From assembly GCF_905201705.1 (NCBI RefSeq), contig NZ_CAJKOX010000005.1, positions 62,001 through 126,000 of the forward strand: DNA of 64,000 nt, read 5' to 3'. How positions within the stretch are numbered: position 1 is the stretch's first letter; every line of letters starts with the position of its first letter. The notes under the pieces were generated by a model. The model searched no databases and was not told the DNA's origin. It saw nothing but the letters and a program-made list of their open reading frames with translations. The position numbers were made by a program, and so were the translations under genes. This document shows positions 16,940 to 25,398 of the stretch, one piece after another. Origin of the DNA: an uncultured Marvinbryantia sp. (lineage in GTDB: Bacteria > Bacillota > Clostridia > Lachnospirales > Lachnospiraceae).

Positions 16940-17130
16940 TCCCGTACCAGCAGCAGGCAGGTTTCCTGGCTTGCAGATCCTCATGCAAAAACTGTCTTCC
17001 CGGTTGCCCAGTGACTGCGCCAAACGCGCTTTGTTTTGCACTCCCTGCTCACAGTGACGAGATCGTACAGGATTTTCACCTGTTTCCCTTTTAACAGATC
17101 GCGGCTTTGCCGTTTTCTGCACCTGTTGCT
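16940..17130 (-). promoter_or_regulatory. Cobalamin riboswitch
   Basis: Minus-strand sequence contains the conserved cobalamin riboswitch blocks in order: AAAGGGAAACAGGTGAAAATC (cut short here) near 17080-17100, then CAGTCACTGGGCAACCGGGAAG near 17000, then the B12 box GCCAGGAAACCTGCC near 16957-16972. It precedes cbiK by about 270 bases and would switch off the whole cbiK-to-ATPase operon when cobalamin is plentiful. Confidence 0.93.
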
Positions 17131-17360
17131 CTTATGAAGTTACAAACATCATAGCACTCTTTTTTCAAAAGTACAAGTATTTTATGAATATTGATCTGAT
17201 AGCTTTCACACTTTTTATCCTGTTATTACTCTTGCCAGCATCCCCAATATATGATACAGTCTCTTCAACCGCTCCACCCCTAAAATCCGCCGGAGTCAGC
17301 ATTTCCCGCAATATCGGACGGATTATTTTGCCTGATTACAAGTGCAGGAAGGAGGTATCT

Positions 17361-18299
17361 ATGAAGCATTCTGACATCACGCCCTTAAAAGAAAACCGTC
17401 TGCACGGCACCGCCGCTTTTCCCTGCGCCTGTTACCAGGCGGACAGCGCCGCGCCGCCTGCCGGTATGCCGTTTCTGGTAAAACATCACTGGCATGAGGA
17501 GCTGGAGATTATTTATTTTGAGCAGGGCTGTTTTCATCTGGAAATCAATATGGAAAAATATGAAATCGAAGAGGAGTGCTTCTGTCTGATAAAAAGCGGA
17601 GACCTCCACTACATTTATTCAGAAAAGGATTACCGGGAGATGGCGTTCGTCTTTTCTCTGTCCATGCTGCGCACTTTTGCCGCCGACCCGGTGCAGGAAA
17701 AGCTTGTGCAGCCGCTGTCGGAGGGCACACTGTCGCTTCCGGGACCGATTTTCCGCCAAAATCCCTGCTTCGCCGTTCTGAAGCGCCAATTTCTGCAGAT
17801 CGCAGATGCCGCCGGGCTTCCCTCCGATGCTTCCAGCCGCCGCAGCCAGTATCGTGTAAGCAGCCTTCCGCAATATATGCGCGCCAAAGCGTCGCTTTTA
17901 AATATTTTTGCAGCCTTTTCCGAACAGAATCTTCTTGCCGCCTCCCAGATGACAGCAGACAGACGGGTGGACACCGTCAAAAAAACGCTCTCTTACATGC
18001 AGGCGCACATGACCGAAAAAGTCACCATGCAAAACCTTGCCGCCCAGGCAAATATGAACGAGCAGTATTTCTGCCGCTTCTTCAAAAAAATCATCGGCAG
18101 ACCGCCAATTACCTATTTAAATGAGATGCGTATCCGGTACGCCTGCCGCCTTCTAAAAGAAACCGACCATTCTGTAACAGAAATCGCACTGGAAAGCGGC
18201 TTCAATAATCTGGGCAATTTTATGCGTACCTTCCGGCTGGTGTGCGGGTGCACGCCTCTGCAATACCGGAAGGGAAGCGAGAAAGTCAATATTTCGTAA
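17361..18299 (+). CDS. AraC-family transcriptional regulator
   Basis: A 312-residue protein, start at ATG 17361 with AAGGAGG 6 bases upstream; the frame is open from 17184 but that part has no start signals. N-terminal cupin sensor (HHWHEELEIIYFEQG, then EEECFCLIKSGDLHYI), C-terminal double helix-turn-helix (VTMQNLAAQANMNEQYFCRFFKKIIG and VTEIALESGFNNLGNFMRTFR). The HWHEE pattern is common in sugar-responsive AraC proteins. It lies 110 bases upstream of the alpha-glucosidase on the same strand and is the likely regulator of that gene. Confidence 0.9.
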   Translation: MKHSDITPLKENRLHGTAAFPCACYQADSAAPPAGMPFLVKHHWHEELEIIYFEQGCFHLEINMEKYEIEEECFCLIKSGDLHYIYSEKDYREMAFVFSLSMLRTFAADPVQEKLVQPLSEGTLSLPGPIFRQNPCFAVLKRQFLQIADAAGLPSDASSRRSQYRVSSLPQYMRAKASLLNIFAAFSEQNLLAASQMTADRRVDTVKKTLSYMQAHMTEKVTMQNLAAQANMNEQYFCRFFKKIIGRPPITYLNEMRIRYACRLLKETDHSVTEIALESGFNNLGNFMRTFRLVCGCTPLQYRKGSEKVNIS

Positions 18300-18409
18300 T
18301 TTTTAGTCATATTTGCAGAAGATTTTTGTCCACAGCGGAATTATACTGTACTCATCATTCAGAACAGGACGCATCCGGTTCTCACCAATTTTGAACGGAG
18401 GATTTGATT

Positions 18410-20077
18410 ATGCAGAAAAAATGGTGGCACGGAAAGGTTGCCTATCAGATTTACCCGAAGAGCTTTCGCGATACCAATGGAGACGGCATCGGCGACCTTC
18501 GCGGAATTATTGAAAAGCTCGATTATTTAAAGGATCTCGGTGTGGATATCGTCTGGATCTCTCCCTGCTTCTGTTCCCCGCTGGCGGATCAGGGCTACGA
18601 TATTTCCGACTATTACAACATCGACCCGCGCTTCGGAACCATGGAGGATATGGACGAACTGCTTGCCGAGGCAAAAAAGCGTGATATGTACATTGTCCTT
18701 GACCTGGTGGTAAATCACTGCTCCGACGAGCATGAGTGGTTCCAAAAGGCGCTCGCCGATCCGGACGGTCCTTACGGAAAATATTTTTATATTGAAGAAT
18801 GCAAAGACGGGAAGCTGCCGTGCAACTGGCGCTCTTACTTCGGCGGTCCGGTCTGGGAACAGATTCCGGGAACCGACAAATATTACCTGCATGTGTTCCA
18901 CAAAAAGCAGCCGGATCTAAACTGGGAAAATCCAAAAGTGCGTCAGGAAATCTACAAGATGATCAACTGGTGGCTGGACAAGGGCGTTGCCGGATTCCGC
19001 ATCGACGCGATCATCAATATCAAAAAAGCGCTGCCGTTTAAGGATTATCCGGTCGACCGTGAGGACGGACTTTCCTCGATCCACTACATGTTGGAAGACG
19101 CGCAAGGCGTTCTCGATTTCCTGCATGAAATGTCGGATAACACCTTCAAGCCGCACAATGCTTTTTCCGTCGGCGAGGTGTTTAACGAAAAGCCGGATGA
19201 GCTGCCGGATTTCATCGGCGATAACGGCTGTTTTTCCACCATGTTCGATTTTAACGAGACGATTTTCGGCGGAAGCGCAAAGGGCTGGTACGACAGTCAG
19301 GTGATCACGCCGGATGACTACAAACGCTGCTGCTTTGAGAGTCAGCGCAAAATAGCGGATATCGGTTTTCTTTCCAATATTATTGAGAATCACGACGAGC
19401 CGCGCGGTGTCAGCCGCTACATCCCGGAGGGCGACTGCTGCGAGGCGAGCAAAAAGATGCTCGGAACGATTTCCTTCATGCTCAAAGGGCTTCCCTTCCT
19501 CTACCAGGGACAGGAGCTTGGCATGGAAAATCTCACATTCGCCTCCATCGACGAGGTGAACGATATCAGCACGCTTGATGAATACCAGGTTGCCTTAAAA
19601 GCCGGCCTTTCCCCCAAAGAAGCGCTGAAAGCAGTCAACCGTCTCAGCCGCGACAACGCCCGTACCCCATTCCAGTGGGATGCCAGCGAAAACGCTGGTT
19701 TCACAAGCGGTACACCGTGGCTGCGCATAAATCCGAACTACACGCAGATCAACGCCGCCGAGCAGATGAGCCGCGAAGATTCCGTGTTCAACTACTATAA
19801 AAAGCTGACGGCGCTGCGCAAAAATCCGCAGTACGCGGACACCATCGTTTACGGAAACCTGGAACCGGTGTGGGAGGACCGTCACAATCTGATGGCATTC
19901 TACCGCCGCGGCGAAGATCAGACGCTGCTCGTCATCGCAAACTATCAGAAAGAGCCGCAGACCGTCACGCTTGATGCGCCGTATAAAAACGTAGTGCTGA
20001 ATAATCTAAAGCAGCTTGACACGGACGGCACGACACTGCACCTTGCAGGTTATCAGGCAGTGATATTAGAAATGTAG
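18410..20077 (+). CDS. GH13 alpha-glucosidase (oligo-1,6-glucosidase type)
   Basis: A 555-residue cytoplasmic enzyme; ATG 18410 with CGGAGG 7 bases upstream. Family motifs are in order: YQIYPKSF, GDGIGDLRGI (Ca2+ loop), DLVVNH, GFRIDAI (nucleophile Asp), GEVF (acid Glu), ENHDEPR (transition-state Asp). The KKQPDLNWENPKVR block is typical of the oligo-1,6-glucosidase/alpha-glucosidase subfamily. It releases glucose from the non-reducing end of malto- or isomalto-oligosaccharides. The residue after the nucleophile is Ala rather than the Val seen in many isomaltases, so linkage preference is not certain. No signal peptide. Preceded by an AraC regulator and followed by a terminator. Confidence 0.93.
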   Translation: MQKKWWHGKVAYQIYPKSFRDTNGDGIGDLRGIIEKLDYLKDLGVDIVWISPCFCSPLADQGYDISDYYNIDPRFGTMEDMDELLAEAKKRDMYIVLDLVVNHCSDEHEWFQKALADPDGPYGKYFYIEECKDGKLPCNWRSYFGGPVWEQIPGTDKYYLHVFHKKQPDLNWENPKVRQEIYKMINWWLDKGVAGFRIDAIINIKKALPFKDYPVDREDGLSSIHYMLEDAQGVLDFLHEMSDNTFKPHNAFSVGEVFNEKPDELPDFIGDNGCFSTMFDFNETIFGGSAKGWYDSQVITPDDYKRCCFESQRKIADIGFLSNIIENHDEPRGVSRYIPEGDCCEASKKMLGTISFMLKGLPFLYQGQELGMENLTFASIDEVNDISTLDEYQVALKAGLSPKEALKAVNRLSRDNARTPFQWDASENAGFTSGTPWLRINPNYTQINAAEQMSREDSVFNYYKKLTALRKNPQYADTIVYGNLEPVWEDRHNLMAFYRRGEDQTLLVIANYQKEPQTVTLDAPYKNVVLNNLKQLDTDGTTLHLAGYQAVILEM

Positions 20078-20107
20078 GATACCGTTGAGATTTCATTCTT
20101 TTTATGA

Positions 20108-20158
20108 TAAACTGTCCGAGGGCAATTCCGCACAAACGGGATTCCTGCGGGCAGTTTT
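20108..20158 (+). terminator. Intrinsic terminator after the alpha-glucosidase
   Basis: AAACTGTCCG at the 5' side pairs with CGGGCAGTTT at the 3' side, with an inner CCG/CGG stem, ending in a short T-run before GCTGCC. It separates the glucosidase from the HAD gene. Confidence 0.7.
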
Positions 20159-20202
20159 TGCTGCCGCGCCCTCTATCATAAAGACGTATAAGGAGAGAAA
20201 TC

Positions 20203-20826
20203 ATGGATGGAATTATTTTTGATGTAGACGGAACAATCTGGGATTCTACAGATGTGGTTGCCGTTGCCTATAACCGCACGATCAGCGAAAACACTGATCT
20301 GCCGGTCCGTGTGACGCCGGATGATCTAAAGCAGCTTTTCGGAAAACCGATGGATGTGATTTTTTCCACGCTGCTCCCGTCCATCCCCTATGAGCGCCAG
20401 CGCGCGCTCGCAGAAATGTGTTTCAGGCAGGAGCATGCGGAGCTTGAGAAAAAGCCGGGCACGGTATACGAAGGACTGGAGGAAGCCTTAAAAGCGCTCT
20501 CTGCAAAGTACCCGCTCTACATTGTAAGCAACTGTCAGCTCGGCTATATCGAGCTGCTTTTCCGAAAAACCGGTTACGGCAAATATTTTAAAGATCATCT
20601 CTGCTTCGGACAGACCGGCACCTCCAAGGGACAGTCCATCCTGCGGCTGATGCGCGAAAATAGTCTGACAGATCCGGTGTATGTTGGCGATACCCAGGGC
20701 GACGCCGACGCCTGCAGGGAAGCCGGGATTCCCTTCGTCTTTGCAGAATACGGATTTGGCAGTGTGGAAAACCCGGATTTCCGGATCAGACGACCGGCGG
20801 ATCTCGTAACATTATTTGCACAATAA
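20203..20826 (+). CDS. HAD-superfamily hydrolase (phosphoglycolate phosphatase-like)
   Basis: A 207-residue protein with HAD motifs: IIFDVDGTIWDS (motif I, nucleophile Asp), IVSNC (motif II), TSKGQSI with Lys (motif III) and YVGDTQGDADACREAGIPF (motif IV). The helical cap lies between motifs I and II, as in subfamily I. These enzymes hydrolyse small phosphate esters such as phosphoglycolate or sugar phosphates; the substrate here cannot be read. AAGGAGAG lies 9 bases before the ATG. It is convergent with the MATE gene 15 bases away. Confidence 0.9.
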   Translation: MDGIIFDVDGTIWDSTDVVAVAYNRTISENTDLPVRVTPDDLKQLFGKPMDVIFSTLLPSIPYERQRALAEMCFRQEHAELEKKPGTVYEGLEEALKALSAKYPLYIVSNCQLGYIELLFRKTGYGKYFKDHLCFGQTGTSKGQSILRLMRENSLTDPVYVGDTQGDADACREAGIPFVFAEYGFGSVENPDFRIRRPADLVTLFAQ

Positions 20827-20840
20827 TTATAGAAAACAGT

Positions 20841-22193
20841 CTACGCTTTCTGAGCACGCTTTCCCGGCGTTTTCTTATTTAAGTATATATAAAATACAAT
20901 ATTTAATAAGATCCCCACGGCTGTAGATGTCGGAGCTGCCAGCCCGATCCAGGTCAGACTGGCGTTGGGCTGGATACTCATAAAATAAGACATTGGCAGC
21001 CGTACCAGAAGCGTCTGGACAAGCCCCTGCACCATAACCCAGAGCGTCTTATCGTTTCCGTTAAAATAGCCGATCATGCTGAACAGGACAGCCGTCAGGA
21101 TCGTTTCCGGCGCAAAGCCTTTCAGATACTCAAATCCCTTCTGAACAACCGCAGCATCCGTGGAGAAGAATCCCGCCAGCACATCGCCTTTCAGCATAAC
21201 AAGGGCAAATACGGCACAGCCAAATACCAGTCCCACGCCAATACCGGTAAACATCGCGCGTTTCGCCCGCTTTGTATTTCCGGCTCCCACATTCTGAGAA
21301 ACAAAGGACGCCATCGACTGCATCAGCGCGCTTGGAATCAGCATGGCAAAATTTACAATCTTGCAGGCAACACCGTAGCCGGAAGAAGCCTCCAGCCCAA
21401 GACGGTTCACAAACGCACACAGGGCCAGGAAAGAAACCTGCGTCAGAAATTCCTGCAGCGCCAGCGGCAGCCCGATGCCCAGAAACTTCCGGCATTGCGG
21501 ATTCAGCCGGAAATCTTTTTTGGTAATGGTAAACGGAAGCCCTTTTTTCACAAGCATTACCACGGCGCACACCACGCTGACCGCCTGCGCAAAAACTGTC
21601 GCAAGCGCCGCGCCGGCCGCATCCATGTGCAGCCCGGCAACCAACGCCAGATCGCCGATCACATTGACCACACAGGCAATCAATACAAAGAGCAGCGGCG
21701 ATCTGCTGTCTCCCAGACCTCTGAAAACAGAGGAAAGCAGATTATATGCCACGATAAAGAAAATACCGCTTCCGCAAATGCGCACGTAGCCGGACGTCAG
21801 TTCGACCGCCTCCGCCGGAGCCTGCATCAGGACCGAGATCGGACGTGCAAAGCATACCATCAGAACAAAAAGCCCTGCAGAAATCAGTGCAAACACAACC
21901 ACTGCACCGCCAATGACCGGGCCGATCGCTTCCGAACGCTTTTCTCCCAGATAGCGGGCGATCAGAACGGTAATGCCCATTGCAAGCTGCGTAACCACAA
22001 AGGTAACAAGATTCAGCACCTGACTGCCCGTGGAAACCGCGGAAAGCCCGGAGGTGGAACCGAACCTTCCCACCACCAGCAGATCCACCGCCCCATATGC
22101 CGCCTGCAGCACCAGCGCACCTAAAATCGGGATCATAAAATATGCCAGTTTTTTCAAAATACTGCCCTGTGTAAAATCTGTTTTCTCATTCAT
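20841..22193 (-). CDS. MATE-family multidrug efflux transporter
   Basis: A 450-residue protein with about twelve membrane helices in two related halves and a MATE-like first helix region (KLAYFMIPILGALVLQAAYGAVDLLVVG). Start at 22193 (MNEKTDF) with GGAGGG 8 bases upstream; it overlaps the end of the MarR gene by 8 bases. MATE proteins export cationic drugs and metabolites using a sodium or proton gradient. Operon with MarR implies drug- or metabolite-inducible expression; substrate unknown. Confidence 0.93.
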   Translation of the reverse strand: MNEKTDFTQGSILKKLAYFMIPILGALVLQAAYGAVDLLVVGRFGSTSGLSAVSTGSQVLNLVTFVVTQLAMGITVLIARYLGEKRSEAIGPVIGGAVVVFALISAGLFVLMVCFARPISVLMQAPAEAVELTSGYVRICGSGIFFIVAYNLLSSVFRGLGDSRSPLLFVLIACVVNVIGDLALVAGLHMDAAGAALATVFAQAVSVVCAVVMLVKKGLPFTITKKDFRLNPQCRKFLGIGLPLALQEFLTQVSFLALCAFVNRLGLEASSGYGVACKIVNFAMLIPSALMQSMASFVSQNVGAGNTKRAKRAMFTGIGVGLVFGCAVFALVMLKGDVLAGFFSTDAAVVQKGFEYLKGFAPETILTAVLFSMIGYFNGNDKTLWVMVQGLVQTLLVRLPMSYFMSIQPNASLTWIGLAAPTSTAVGILLNIVFYIYLNKKTPGKRAQKA

Positions 22194-22638
22194 AGAAAGA
22201 ATCCCTCCACTCACACGTTCCACGATAAAATTTTTCCATAATCCGGATCATACTGTCCGCGTCTTCTTCGGAAATATCGGCAAGATGCGGTGCCAGGACG
22301 CTGAAATACTGCTCGTTATATCTGTATGACAACTGTTTCCCGGATTCTGTCATGGAAATATAGATAATACGCCCATCCTCCGCAGAAGCAATTTTCGTCA
22401 GATACCCCTTATTTTCCATTTCCTTGACCGTCCTGGTCACGCCCGGTCTTGGAAGTCCCAGCGCACTGCTGATGTCGGAAATCTTTACCCGGACGCCCCG
22501 GCATTCCAGCTTTTCAATAACATCAAGATATTGTATGTAAGACGGCGTAACGCCCGCCGGCAGCGGCGGAAGCATATCGCGGATCCGTTTTGCCTGATAA
22601 CAGGCGTCCAGCATCTCCTTTATTTTCTCAACAGTCAT
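22186..22638 (-). CDS. MarR-family transcriptional regulator
   Basis: A 150-residue protein with a winged helix: VKISDISSALGLPRPGVTRTVKEMENKGYLTKIASAEDGRIIYISMTESG (about residues 50-100), where the DGR-x-I-x-x-T-x-x-G wing is the MarR hallmark. Start at 22638 (MTVEKIKEM), with AGGAG 8 bases upstream. It is co-transcribed with the MATE exporter and two overlapping palindromes lie in its promoter, so it most likely represses its own operon. Confidence 0.92.
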   Translation of the reverse strand: MTVEKIKEMLDACYQAKRIRDMLPPLPAGVTPSYIQYLDVIEKLECRGVRVKISDISSALGLPRPGVTRTVKEMENKGYLTKIASAEDGRIIYISMTESGKQLSYRYNEQYFSVLAPHLADISEEDADSMIRIMEKFYRGTCEWRDSFYE

Positions 22639-22655
22639 ACCAAATCTCCTTAAAT

Positions 22656-22684
22656 TATTATCAAAGATAATTACCATTGGTAAT
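22656..22684. promoter_or_regulatory. Overlapping palindromes, likely MarR operator
   Basis: ATTACCA-T-TGGTAAT (22670-22684) and ATTATC-AAA-GATAAT (22656-22670) adjoin each other, 18-46 bases upstream of the MarR start. Paired palindromes of this length are typical autorepression sites of MarR proteins. Confidence 0.6.
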
Positions 22685-22819
22685 AATAACGCCGGTTCTC
22701 TTTTTTGTCAAGTAATTGTTGCGATGAAAACGTCATTGCAAAGACAAAGAAGCGTGATATACTATTTAGGTAGAGACTCTGCTTATATTAGAAAAATCAG
22801 ATGGAAAGGAAGATCTCAG

Positions 22820-23356
22820 ATGGCAATGAAAACGACAGGTCTGGTTCATATTTACTGCGGGGACGGTAAGGGCAAGACGACCACTGGCATGGGGCTTTGC
22901 GTGCGCGCAGCCGGATATGGCTACAGGGTGCTGATCTACCAGTTTATGAAAAACAATCGCACGAGCGAGCGGAAGGTGCTTGAAAAGGTTGAAAATATTA
23001 CGATCGTGGACGGGCTGGAGGAAGAGAAATTCAGCTTTCAGATGACAGAGGAAGAAAAAAAGGAACGGCGGCAGTTTTATGCGCAGCAGCTAAAGATGGT
23101 GACGGAGAAGGCACGGGATGAGCAGTTTGACGTGCTGTTTCTGGACGAGGTGATCTATACCATCCGGGCGGGGCTTCTGGACGAGGCATTGGTGCTCGAT
23201 TTTCTGGATCACAAGCCGGAAAAGCTGGAGGTCATTCTCACCGGGCAGGGACCGGACGAGGAGTTGCTTGCGCGGGCGGATTATGTATCGGAAATCTGCA
23301 TGAGAAAGCATCCGTTCCAGAAGGGGCAGCCTGCCCGGGACGGGATTGAGCGGTAA
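22820..23356 (+). CDS. cobO: Corrinoid adenosyltransferase, CobO/BtuR type
   Basis: A 178-residue protein with P-loop GDGKGKTT (about residues 14-21) near the N-terminus, FDVLFLDEVIYTI and EVILTGQGPDEELLARADYVSEI, the pattern of CobO/BtuR ATP:corrinoid adenosyltransferases. It transfers the 5'-deoxyadenosyl group from ATP to cob(I)yrinate diamide or cobalamin, making the coenzyme form. Start chosen at ATG 22820 with AAGGA about 10 bases upstream; the frame is open to 22724. It stands apart from the B12-riboswitch operon but serves the same cofactor. No riboswitch is visible before it. Confidence 0.9.
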   Translation: MAMKTTGLVHIYCGDGKGKTTTGMGLCVRAAGYGYRVLIYQFMKNNRTSERKVLEKVENITIVDGLEEEKFSFQMTEEEKKERRQFYAQQLKMVTEKARDEQFDVLFLDEVIYTIRAGLLDEALVLDFLDHKPEKLEVILTGQGPDEELLARADYVSEICMRKHPFQKGQPARDGIER

Positions 23357-23412
23357 ACATCATAGTTGGGACTTTTGCCCCAACATCATGACAGCGGAAA
23401 CAGGAGGAAATT

Positions 23413-24630
23413 ATGAAAGCATATGAGAGACTTTTAAATTATGTGAAGGTGCACACAACGAGCTGTGATGAGAGCGAAACCACGCCCTCCACGCAGCGCC
23501 AGTTTGATCTTGGAAATCAGCTTGCCAGGGAGATGAAGGCGCTTGGTGTCAGCGATGTGCGTATTGATGAAAAATGCTATGTGTACGGCGTGATCCCGGC
23601 CACGGCAGGACTGGAGGGGGCTCCGGCGATCGGCTTTATCGCACACATGGACACGGCACCGGATTTCTCCGGCGAAAATGTAAAGCCGCAGATCATTGAA
23701 AATTATGACGGCGGGGACGTTGCGCTTGGCACGGAGCGGGTTCTTGCGGTAAAGGACTTCCCGCATCTTGCAAAGCTTGCCGGACGCACGCTGATCACGA
23801 CAGACGGTACCACGCTGCTCGGTGCGGACGATAAGGCCGGCGTTGCTGAGATCATGACACTGGCGGAGGAGCTTTTAAAGGGCGATATCCCGCACGGAAA
23901 AATCTGCATCGGCTTTACTCCGGATGAGGAGGTCGGACGAGGCGCGGATTTCTTTGATGTGGAAGGCTTTGGCGCGCAGTTTGCCTACACGATGGACGGC
24001 GATGCGGAAAATCAGATCGAATACGAAAACTTTAACGCCTGCGGCGCAAACGTCACCTTCAAGGGATTTTCTGTGCATCCGGGCAGCAGCAAGGATACAA
24101 TGATCAACGCCTCGCTTGTGGCGATGGAATTCAACAATATGCTTCCGTCCGGCGATACGCCGCGCGACACTGAAGGATATGAGGGCTTTTTCCACCTCTG
24201 CGGCATGAGCGGCGACGTGTCTGATGCGAAGCTGGAGTACATTGTGCGCGACCACAGTGCTGAAATGTTTGAATGCCGCAAGGAAACGCTGCGCCACATC
24301 ACAAAGCTTCTGCAGGAAAAATACGGAAGCGACGCGGTGACACTGGAGATCATCGAACAGTACCGCAACATGAAGGAGAAGATCGAGCCGTGTATGCATC
24401 TTATTGAAAATGCAAAGCAGGCGATCAGGGACGCCGGGATGGTACCGGTGGAGGTGCCGATCCGCGGCGGCACAGACGGTGCGCGCCTTTCCTATATGGG
24501 TCTGCCCTGCCCGAACCTGGGAACCGGCGGACATGCGTTCCACGGTCCTTACGAGCATATTACCGCAGAGGGAATGGATCTTGCCGTGGAAGTGATGAAG
24601 GGTATTGTGAAATTATATGCGAAGCATTAG
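23413..24630 (+). CDS. pepT: Peptidase T (tripeptide aminopeptidase)
   Basis: A 405-residue M20-family dizinc peptidase, the usual length for PepT. Zinc-ligand and catalytic blocks: FIAHMDTAPDFSG (His ligand and catalytic Asp), LGADDKAGVAEI (bridging Asp), FTPDEEVGRGADFFD (catalytic Glu and Glu ligand), YTMDGD, and GTGGHAFHGPYE near the end. It removes the N-terminal residue from tripeptides in the cytoplasm. AGGAGG precedes the ATG. It is followed by a tandem-repeat array and TadA. Confidence 0.95.
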   Translation: MKAYERLLNYVKVHTTSCDESETTPSTQRQFDLGNQLAREMKALGVSDVRIDEKCYVYGVIPATAGLEGAPAIGFIAHMDTAPDFSGENVKPQIIENYDGGDVALGTERVLAVKDFPHLAKLAGRTLITTDGTTLLGADDKAGVAEIMTLAEELLKGDIPHGKICIGFTPDEEVGRGADFFDVEGFGAQFAYTMDGDAENQIEYENFNACGANVTFKGFSVHPGSSKDTMINASLVAMEFNNMLPSGDTPRDTEGYEGFFHLCGMSGDVSDAKLEYIVRDHSAEMFECRKETLRHITKLLQEKYGSDAVTLEIIEQYRNMKEKIEPCMHLIENAKQAIRDAGMVPVEVPIRGGTDGARLSYMGLPCPNLGTGGHAFHGPYEHITAEGMDLAVEVMKGIVKLYAKH

Positions 24631-24690
24631 TATACACATGCTTGCGCAGAATGACGATCGCCTGGATGCGACGGCTCCGGGCATCTGAAA

Positions 24691-24809
24691 GGATACATCG
24701 GCAGGACAAAGCGGCGCGGGTGTCTGAAAAGGATATACCGGCAGGACAAAGCGGCGCGGGTATCTGAAAGGATACACCTGCAGGACAAAGCGGCGCGGGT
24801 GTCTGAAAA
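24691..24809. repeat. Tandem repeat, about 40 bp x 3, between pepT and tadA
   Basis: Three units (24691-24730, 24731-24769, 24770-24809) share the core GCAGGACAAAGCGGCGCGGG and differ at a few positions; a partial unit precedes them at 24675. They fill most of the 193 bases between pepT and tadA. There are no spacers, so this is not a CRISPR array. Confidence 0.9.
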
Positions 24810-24823
24810 GGGGACGCAGGGAA

Positions 24824-25327
24824 ATGGAAACAGTGGATATCAGAACACATGAAAAATTCATGCGCGAGGCGATCAGGCAGGCGAAAAAGGCGTATGCGCT
24901 CGACGAGGTGCCGATCGGCTGCGTGATCGTGCAGGACGGAAAAATTATCGCGCGCGGCTACAACCGGCGGAATACTGACAAAAACACGCTCTCCCACGCC
25001 GAGCTGATCGCGATCAGAAAGGCGGCGAAAAAGACGGGCGACTGGCGTCTGGAGGGGTGTACCATGTACATCACTCTGGAGCCGTGCCAGATGTGCGCCG
25101 GGGCGATGGTGCAGGCGCGGCTGACGGAGGCGGTCATCGGCAGCATGAACCCGAAGGCAGGCTGCGCGGGAAGCGTTCTCAATATTCTGGAAATGCCGCA
25201 GTTTAATCACCAGGTACAGGTGACGCGCGGCGTGCTGGAGACGGAGTGCAGCGAAATGCTCAGCCGTTTTTTCCGGGAGCTGCGGGAGAAGAAAAAAGCA
25301 GTTAAGGATTTACTCCGAAAATCGTAA
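24824..25327 (+). CDS. tadA: tRNA-specific adenosine deaminase TadA
   Basis: A 167-residue enzyme with the zinc and catalytic motif HAELIA (about residue 60, catalytic Glu) and PCQMCAGAM (two Cys ligands), plus the DEVPIGCVIV and GYNRRN blocks of TadA. It converts adenosine to inosine at the wobble position of tRNA-Arg(ACG). ATG 24824 was kept because GGGACGCAGGG lies just upstream; a later Met (24860) is near the usual family start, so the first 12 residues may not be made. The 5' flank is the tandem repeat array. Confidence 0.95.
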   Translation: METVDIRTHEKFMREAIRQAKKAYALDEVPIGCVIVQDGKIIARGYNRRNTDKNTLSHAELIAIRKAAKKTGDWRLEGCTMYITLEPCQMCAGAMVQARLTEAVIGSMNPKAGCAGSVLNILEMPQFNHQVQVTRGVLETECSEMLSRFFRELREKKKAVKDLLRKS

Positions 25328-25398
25328 GCATTTATCATACAAAATTTAAAGAAGTTTTGCCCTCTGCCGGGTTATAATGAAACGAAACGGAGGGGTTT

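Noticed and set aside
16674..16988. Minus-strand 104-codon frame upstream of cbiK
   Set aside because: It spans the riboswitch and its terminator and has no ribosome binding site; the RNA elements explain the sequence.
23360..23390. Terminator between cobO and pepT
   Set aside because: GTTGGG/CCCCAAC can pair weakly, but there is no T-run and it lies close to the pepT start, so evidence is too thin.
24691..24809. CRISPR-like array
   Set aside because: Units are directly adjacent with no unique spacers, and there are no cas genes. It is a simple tandem repeat.
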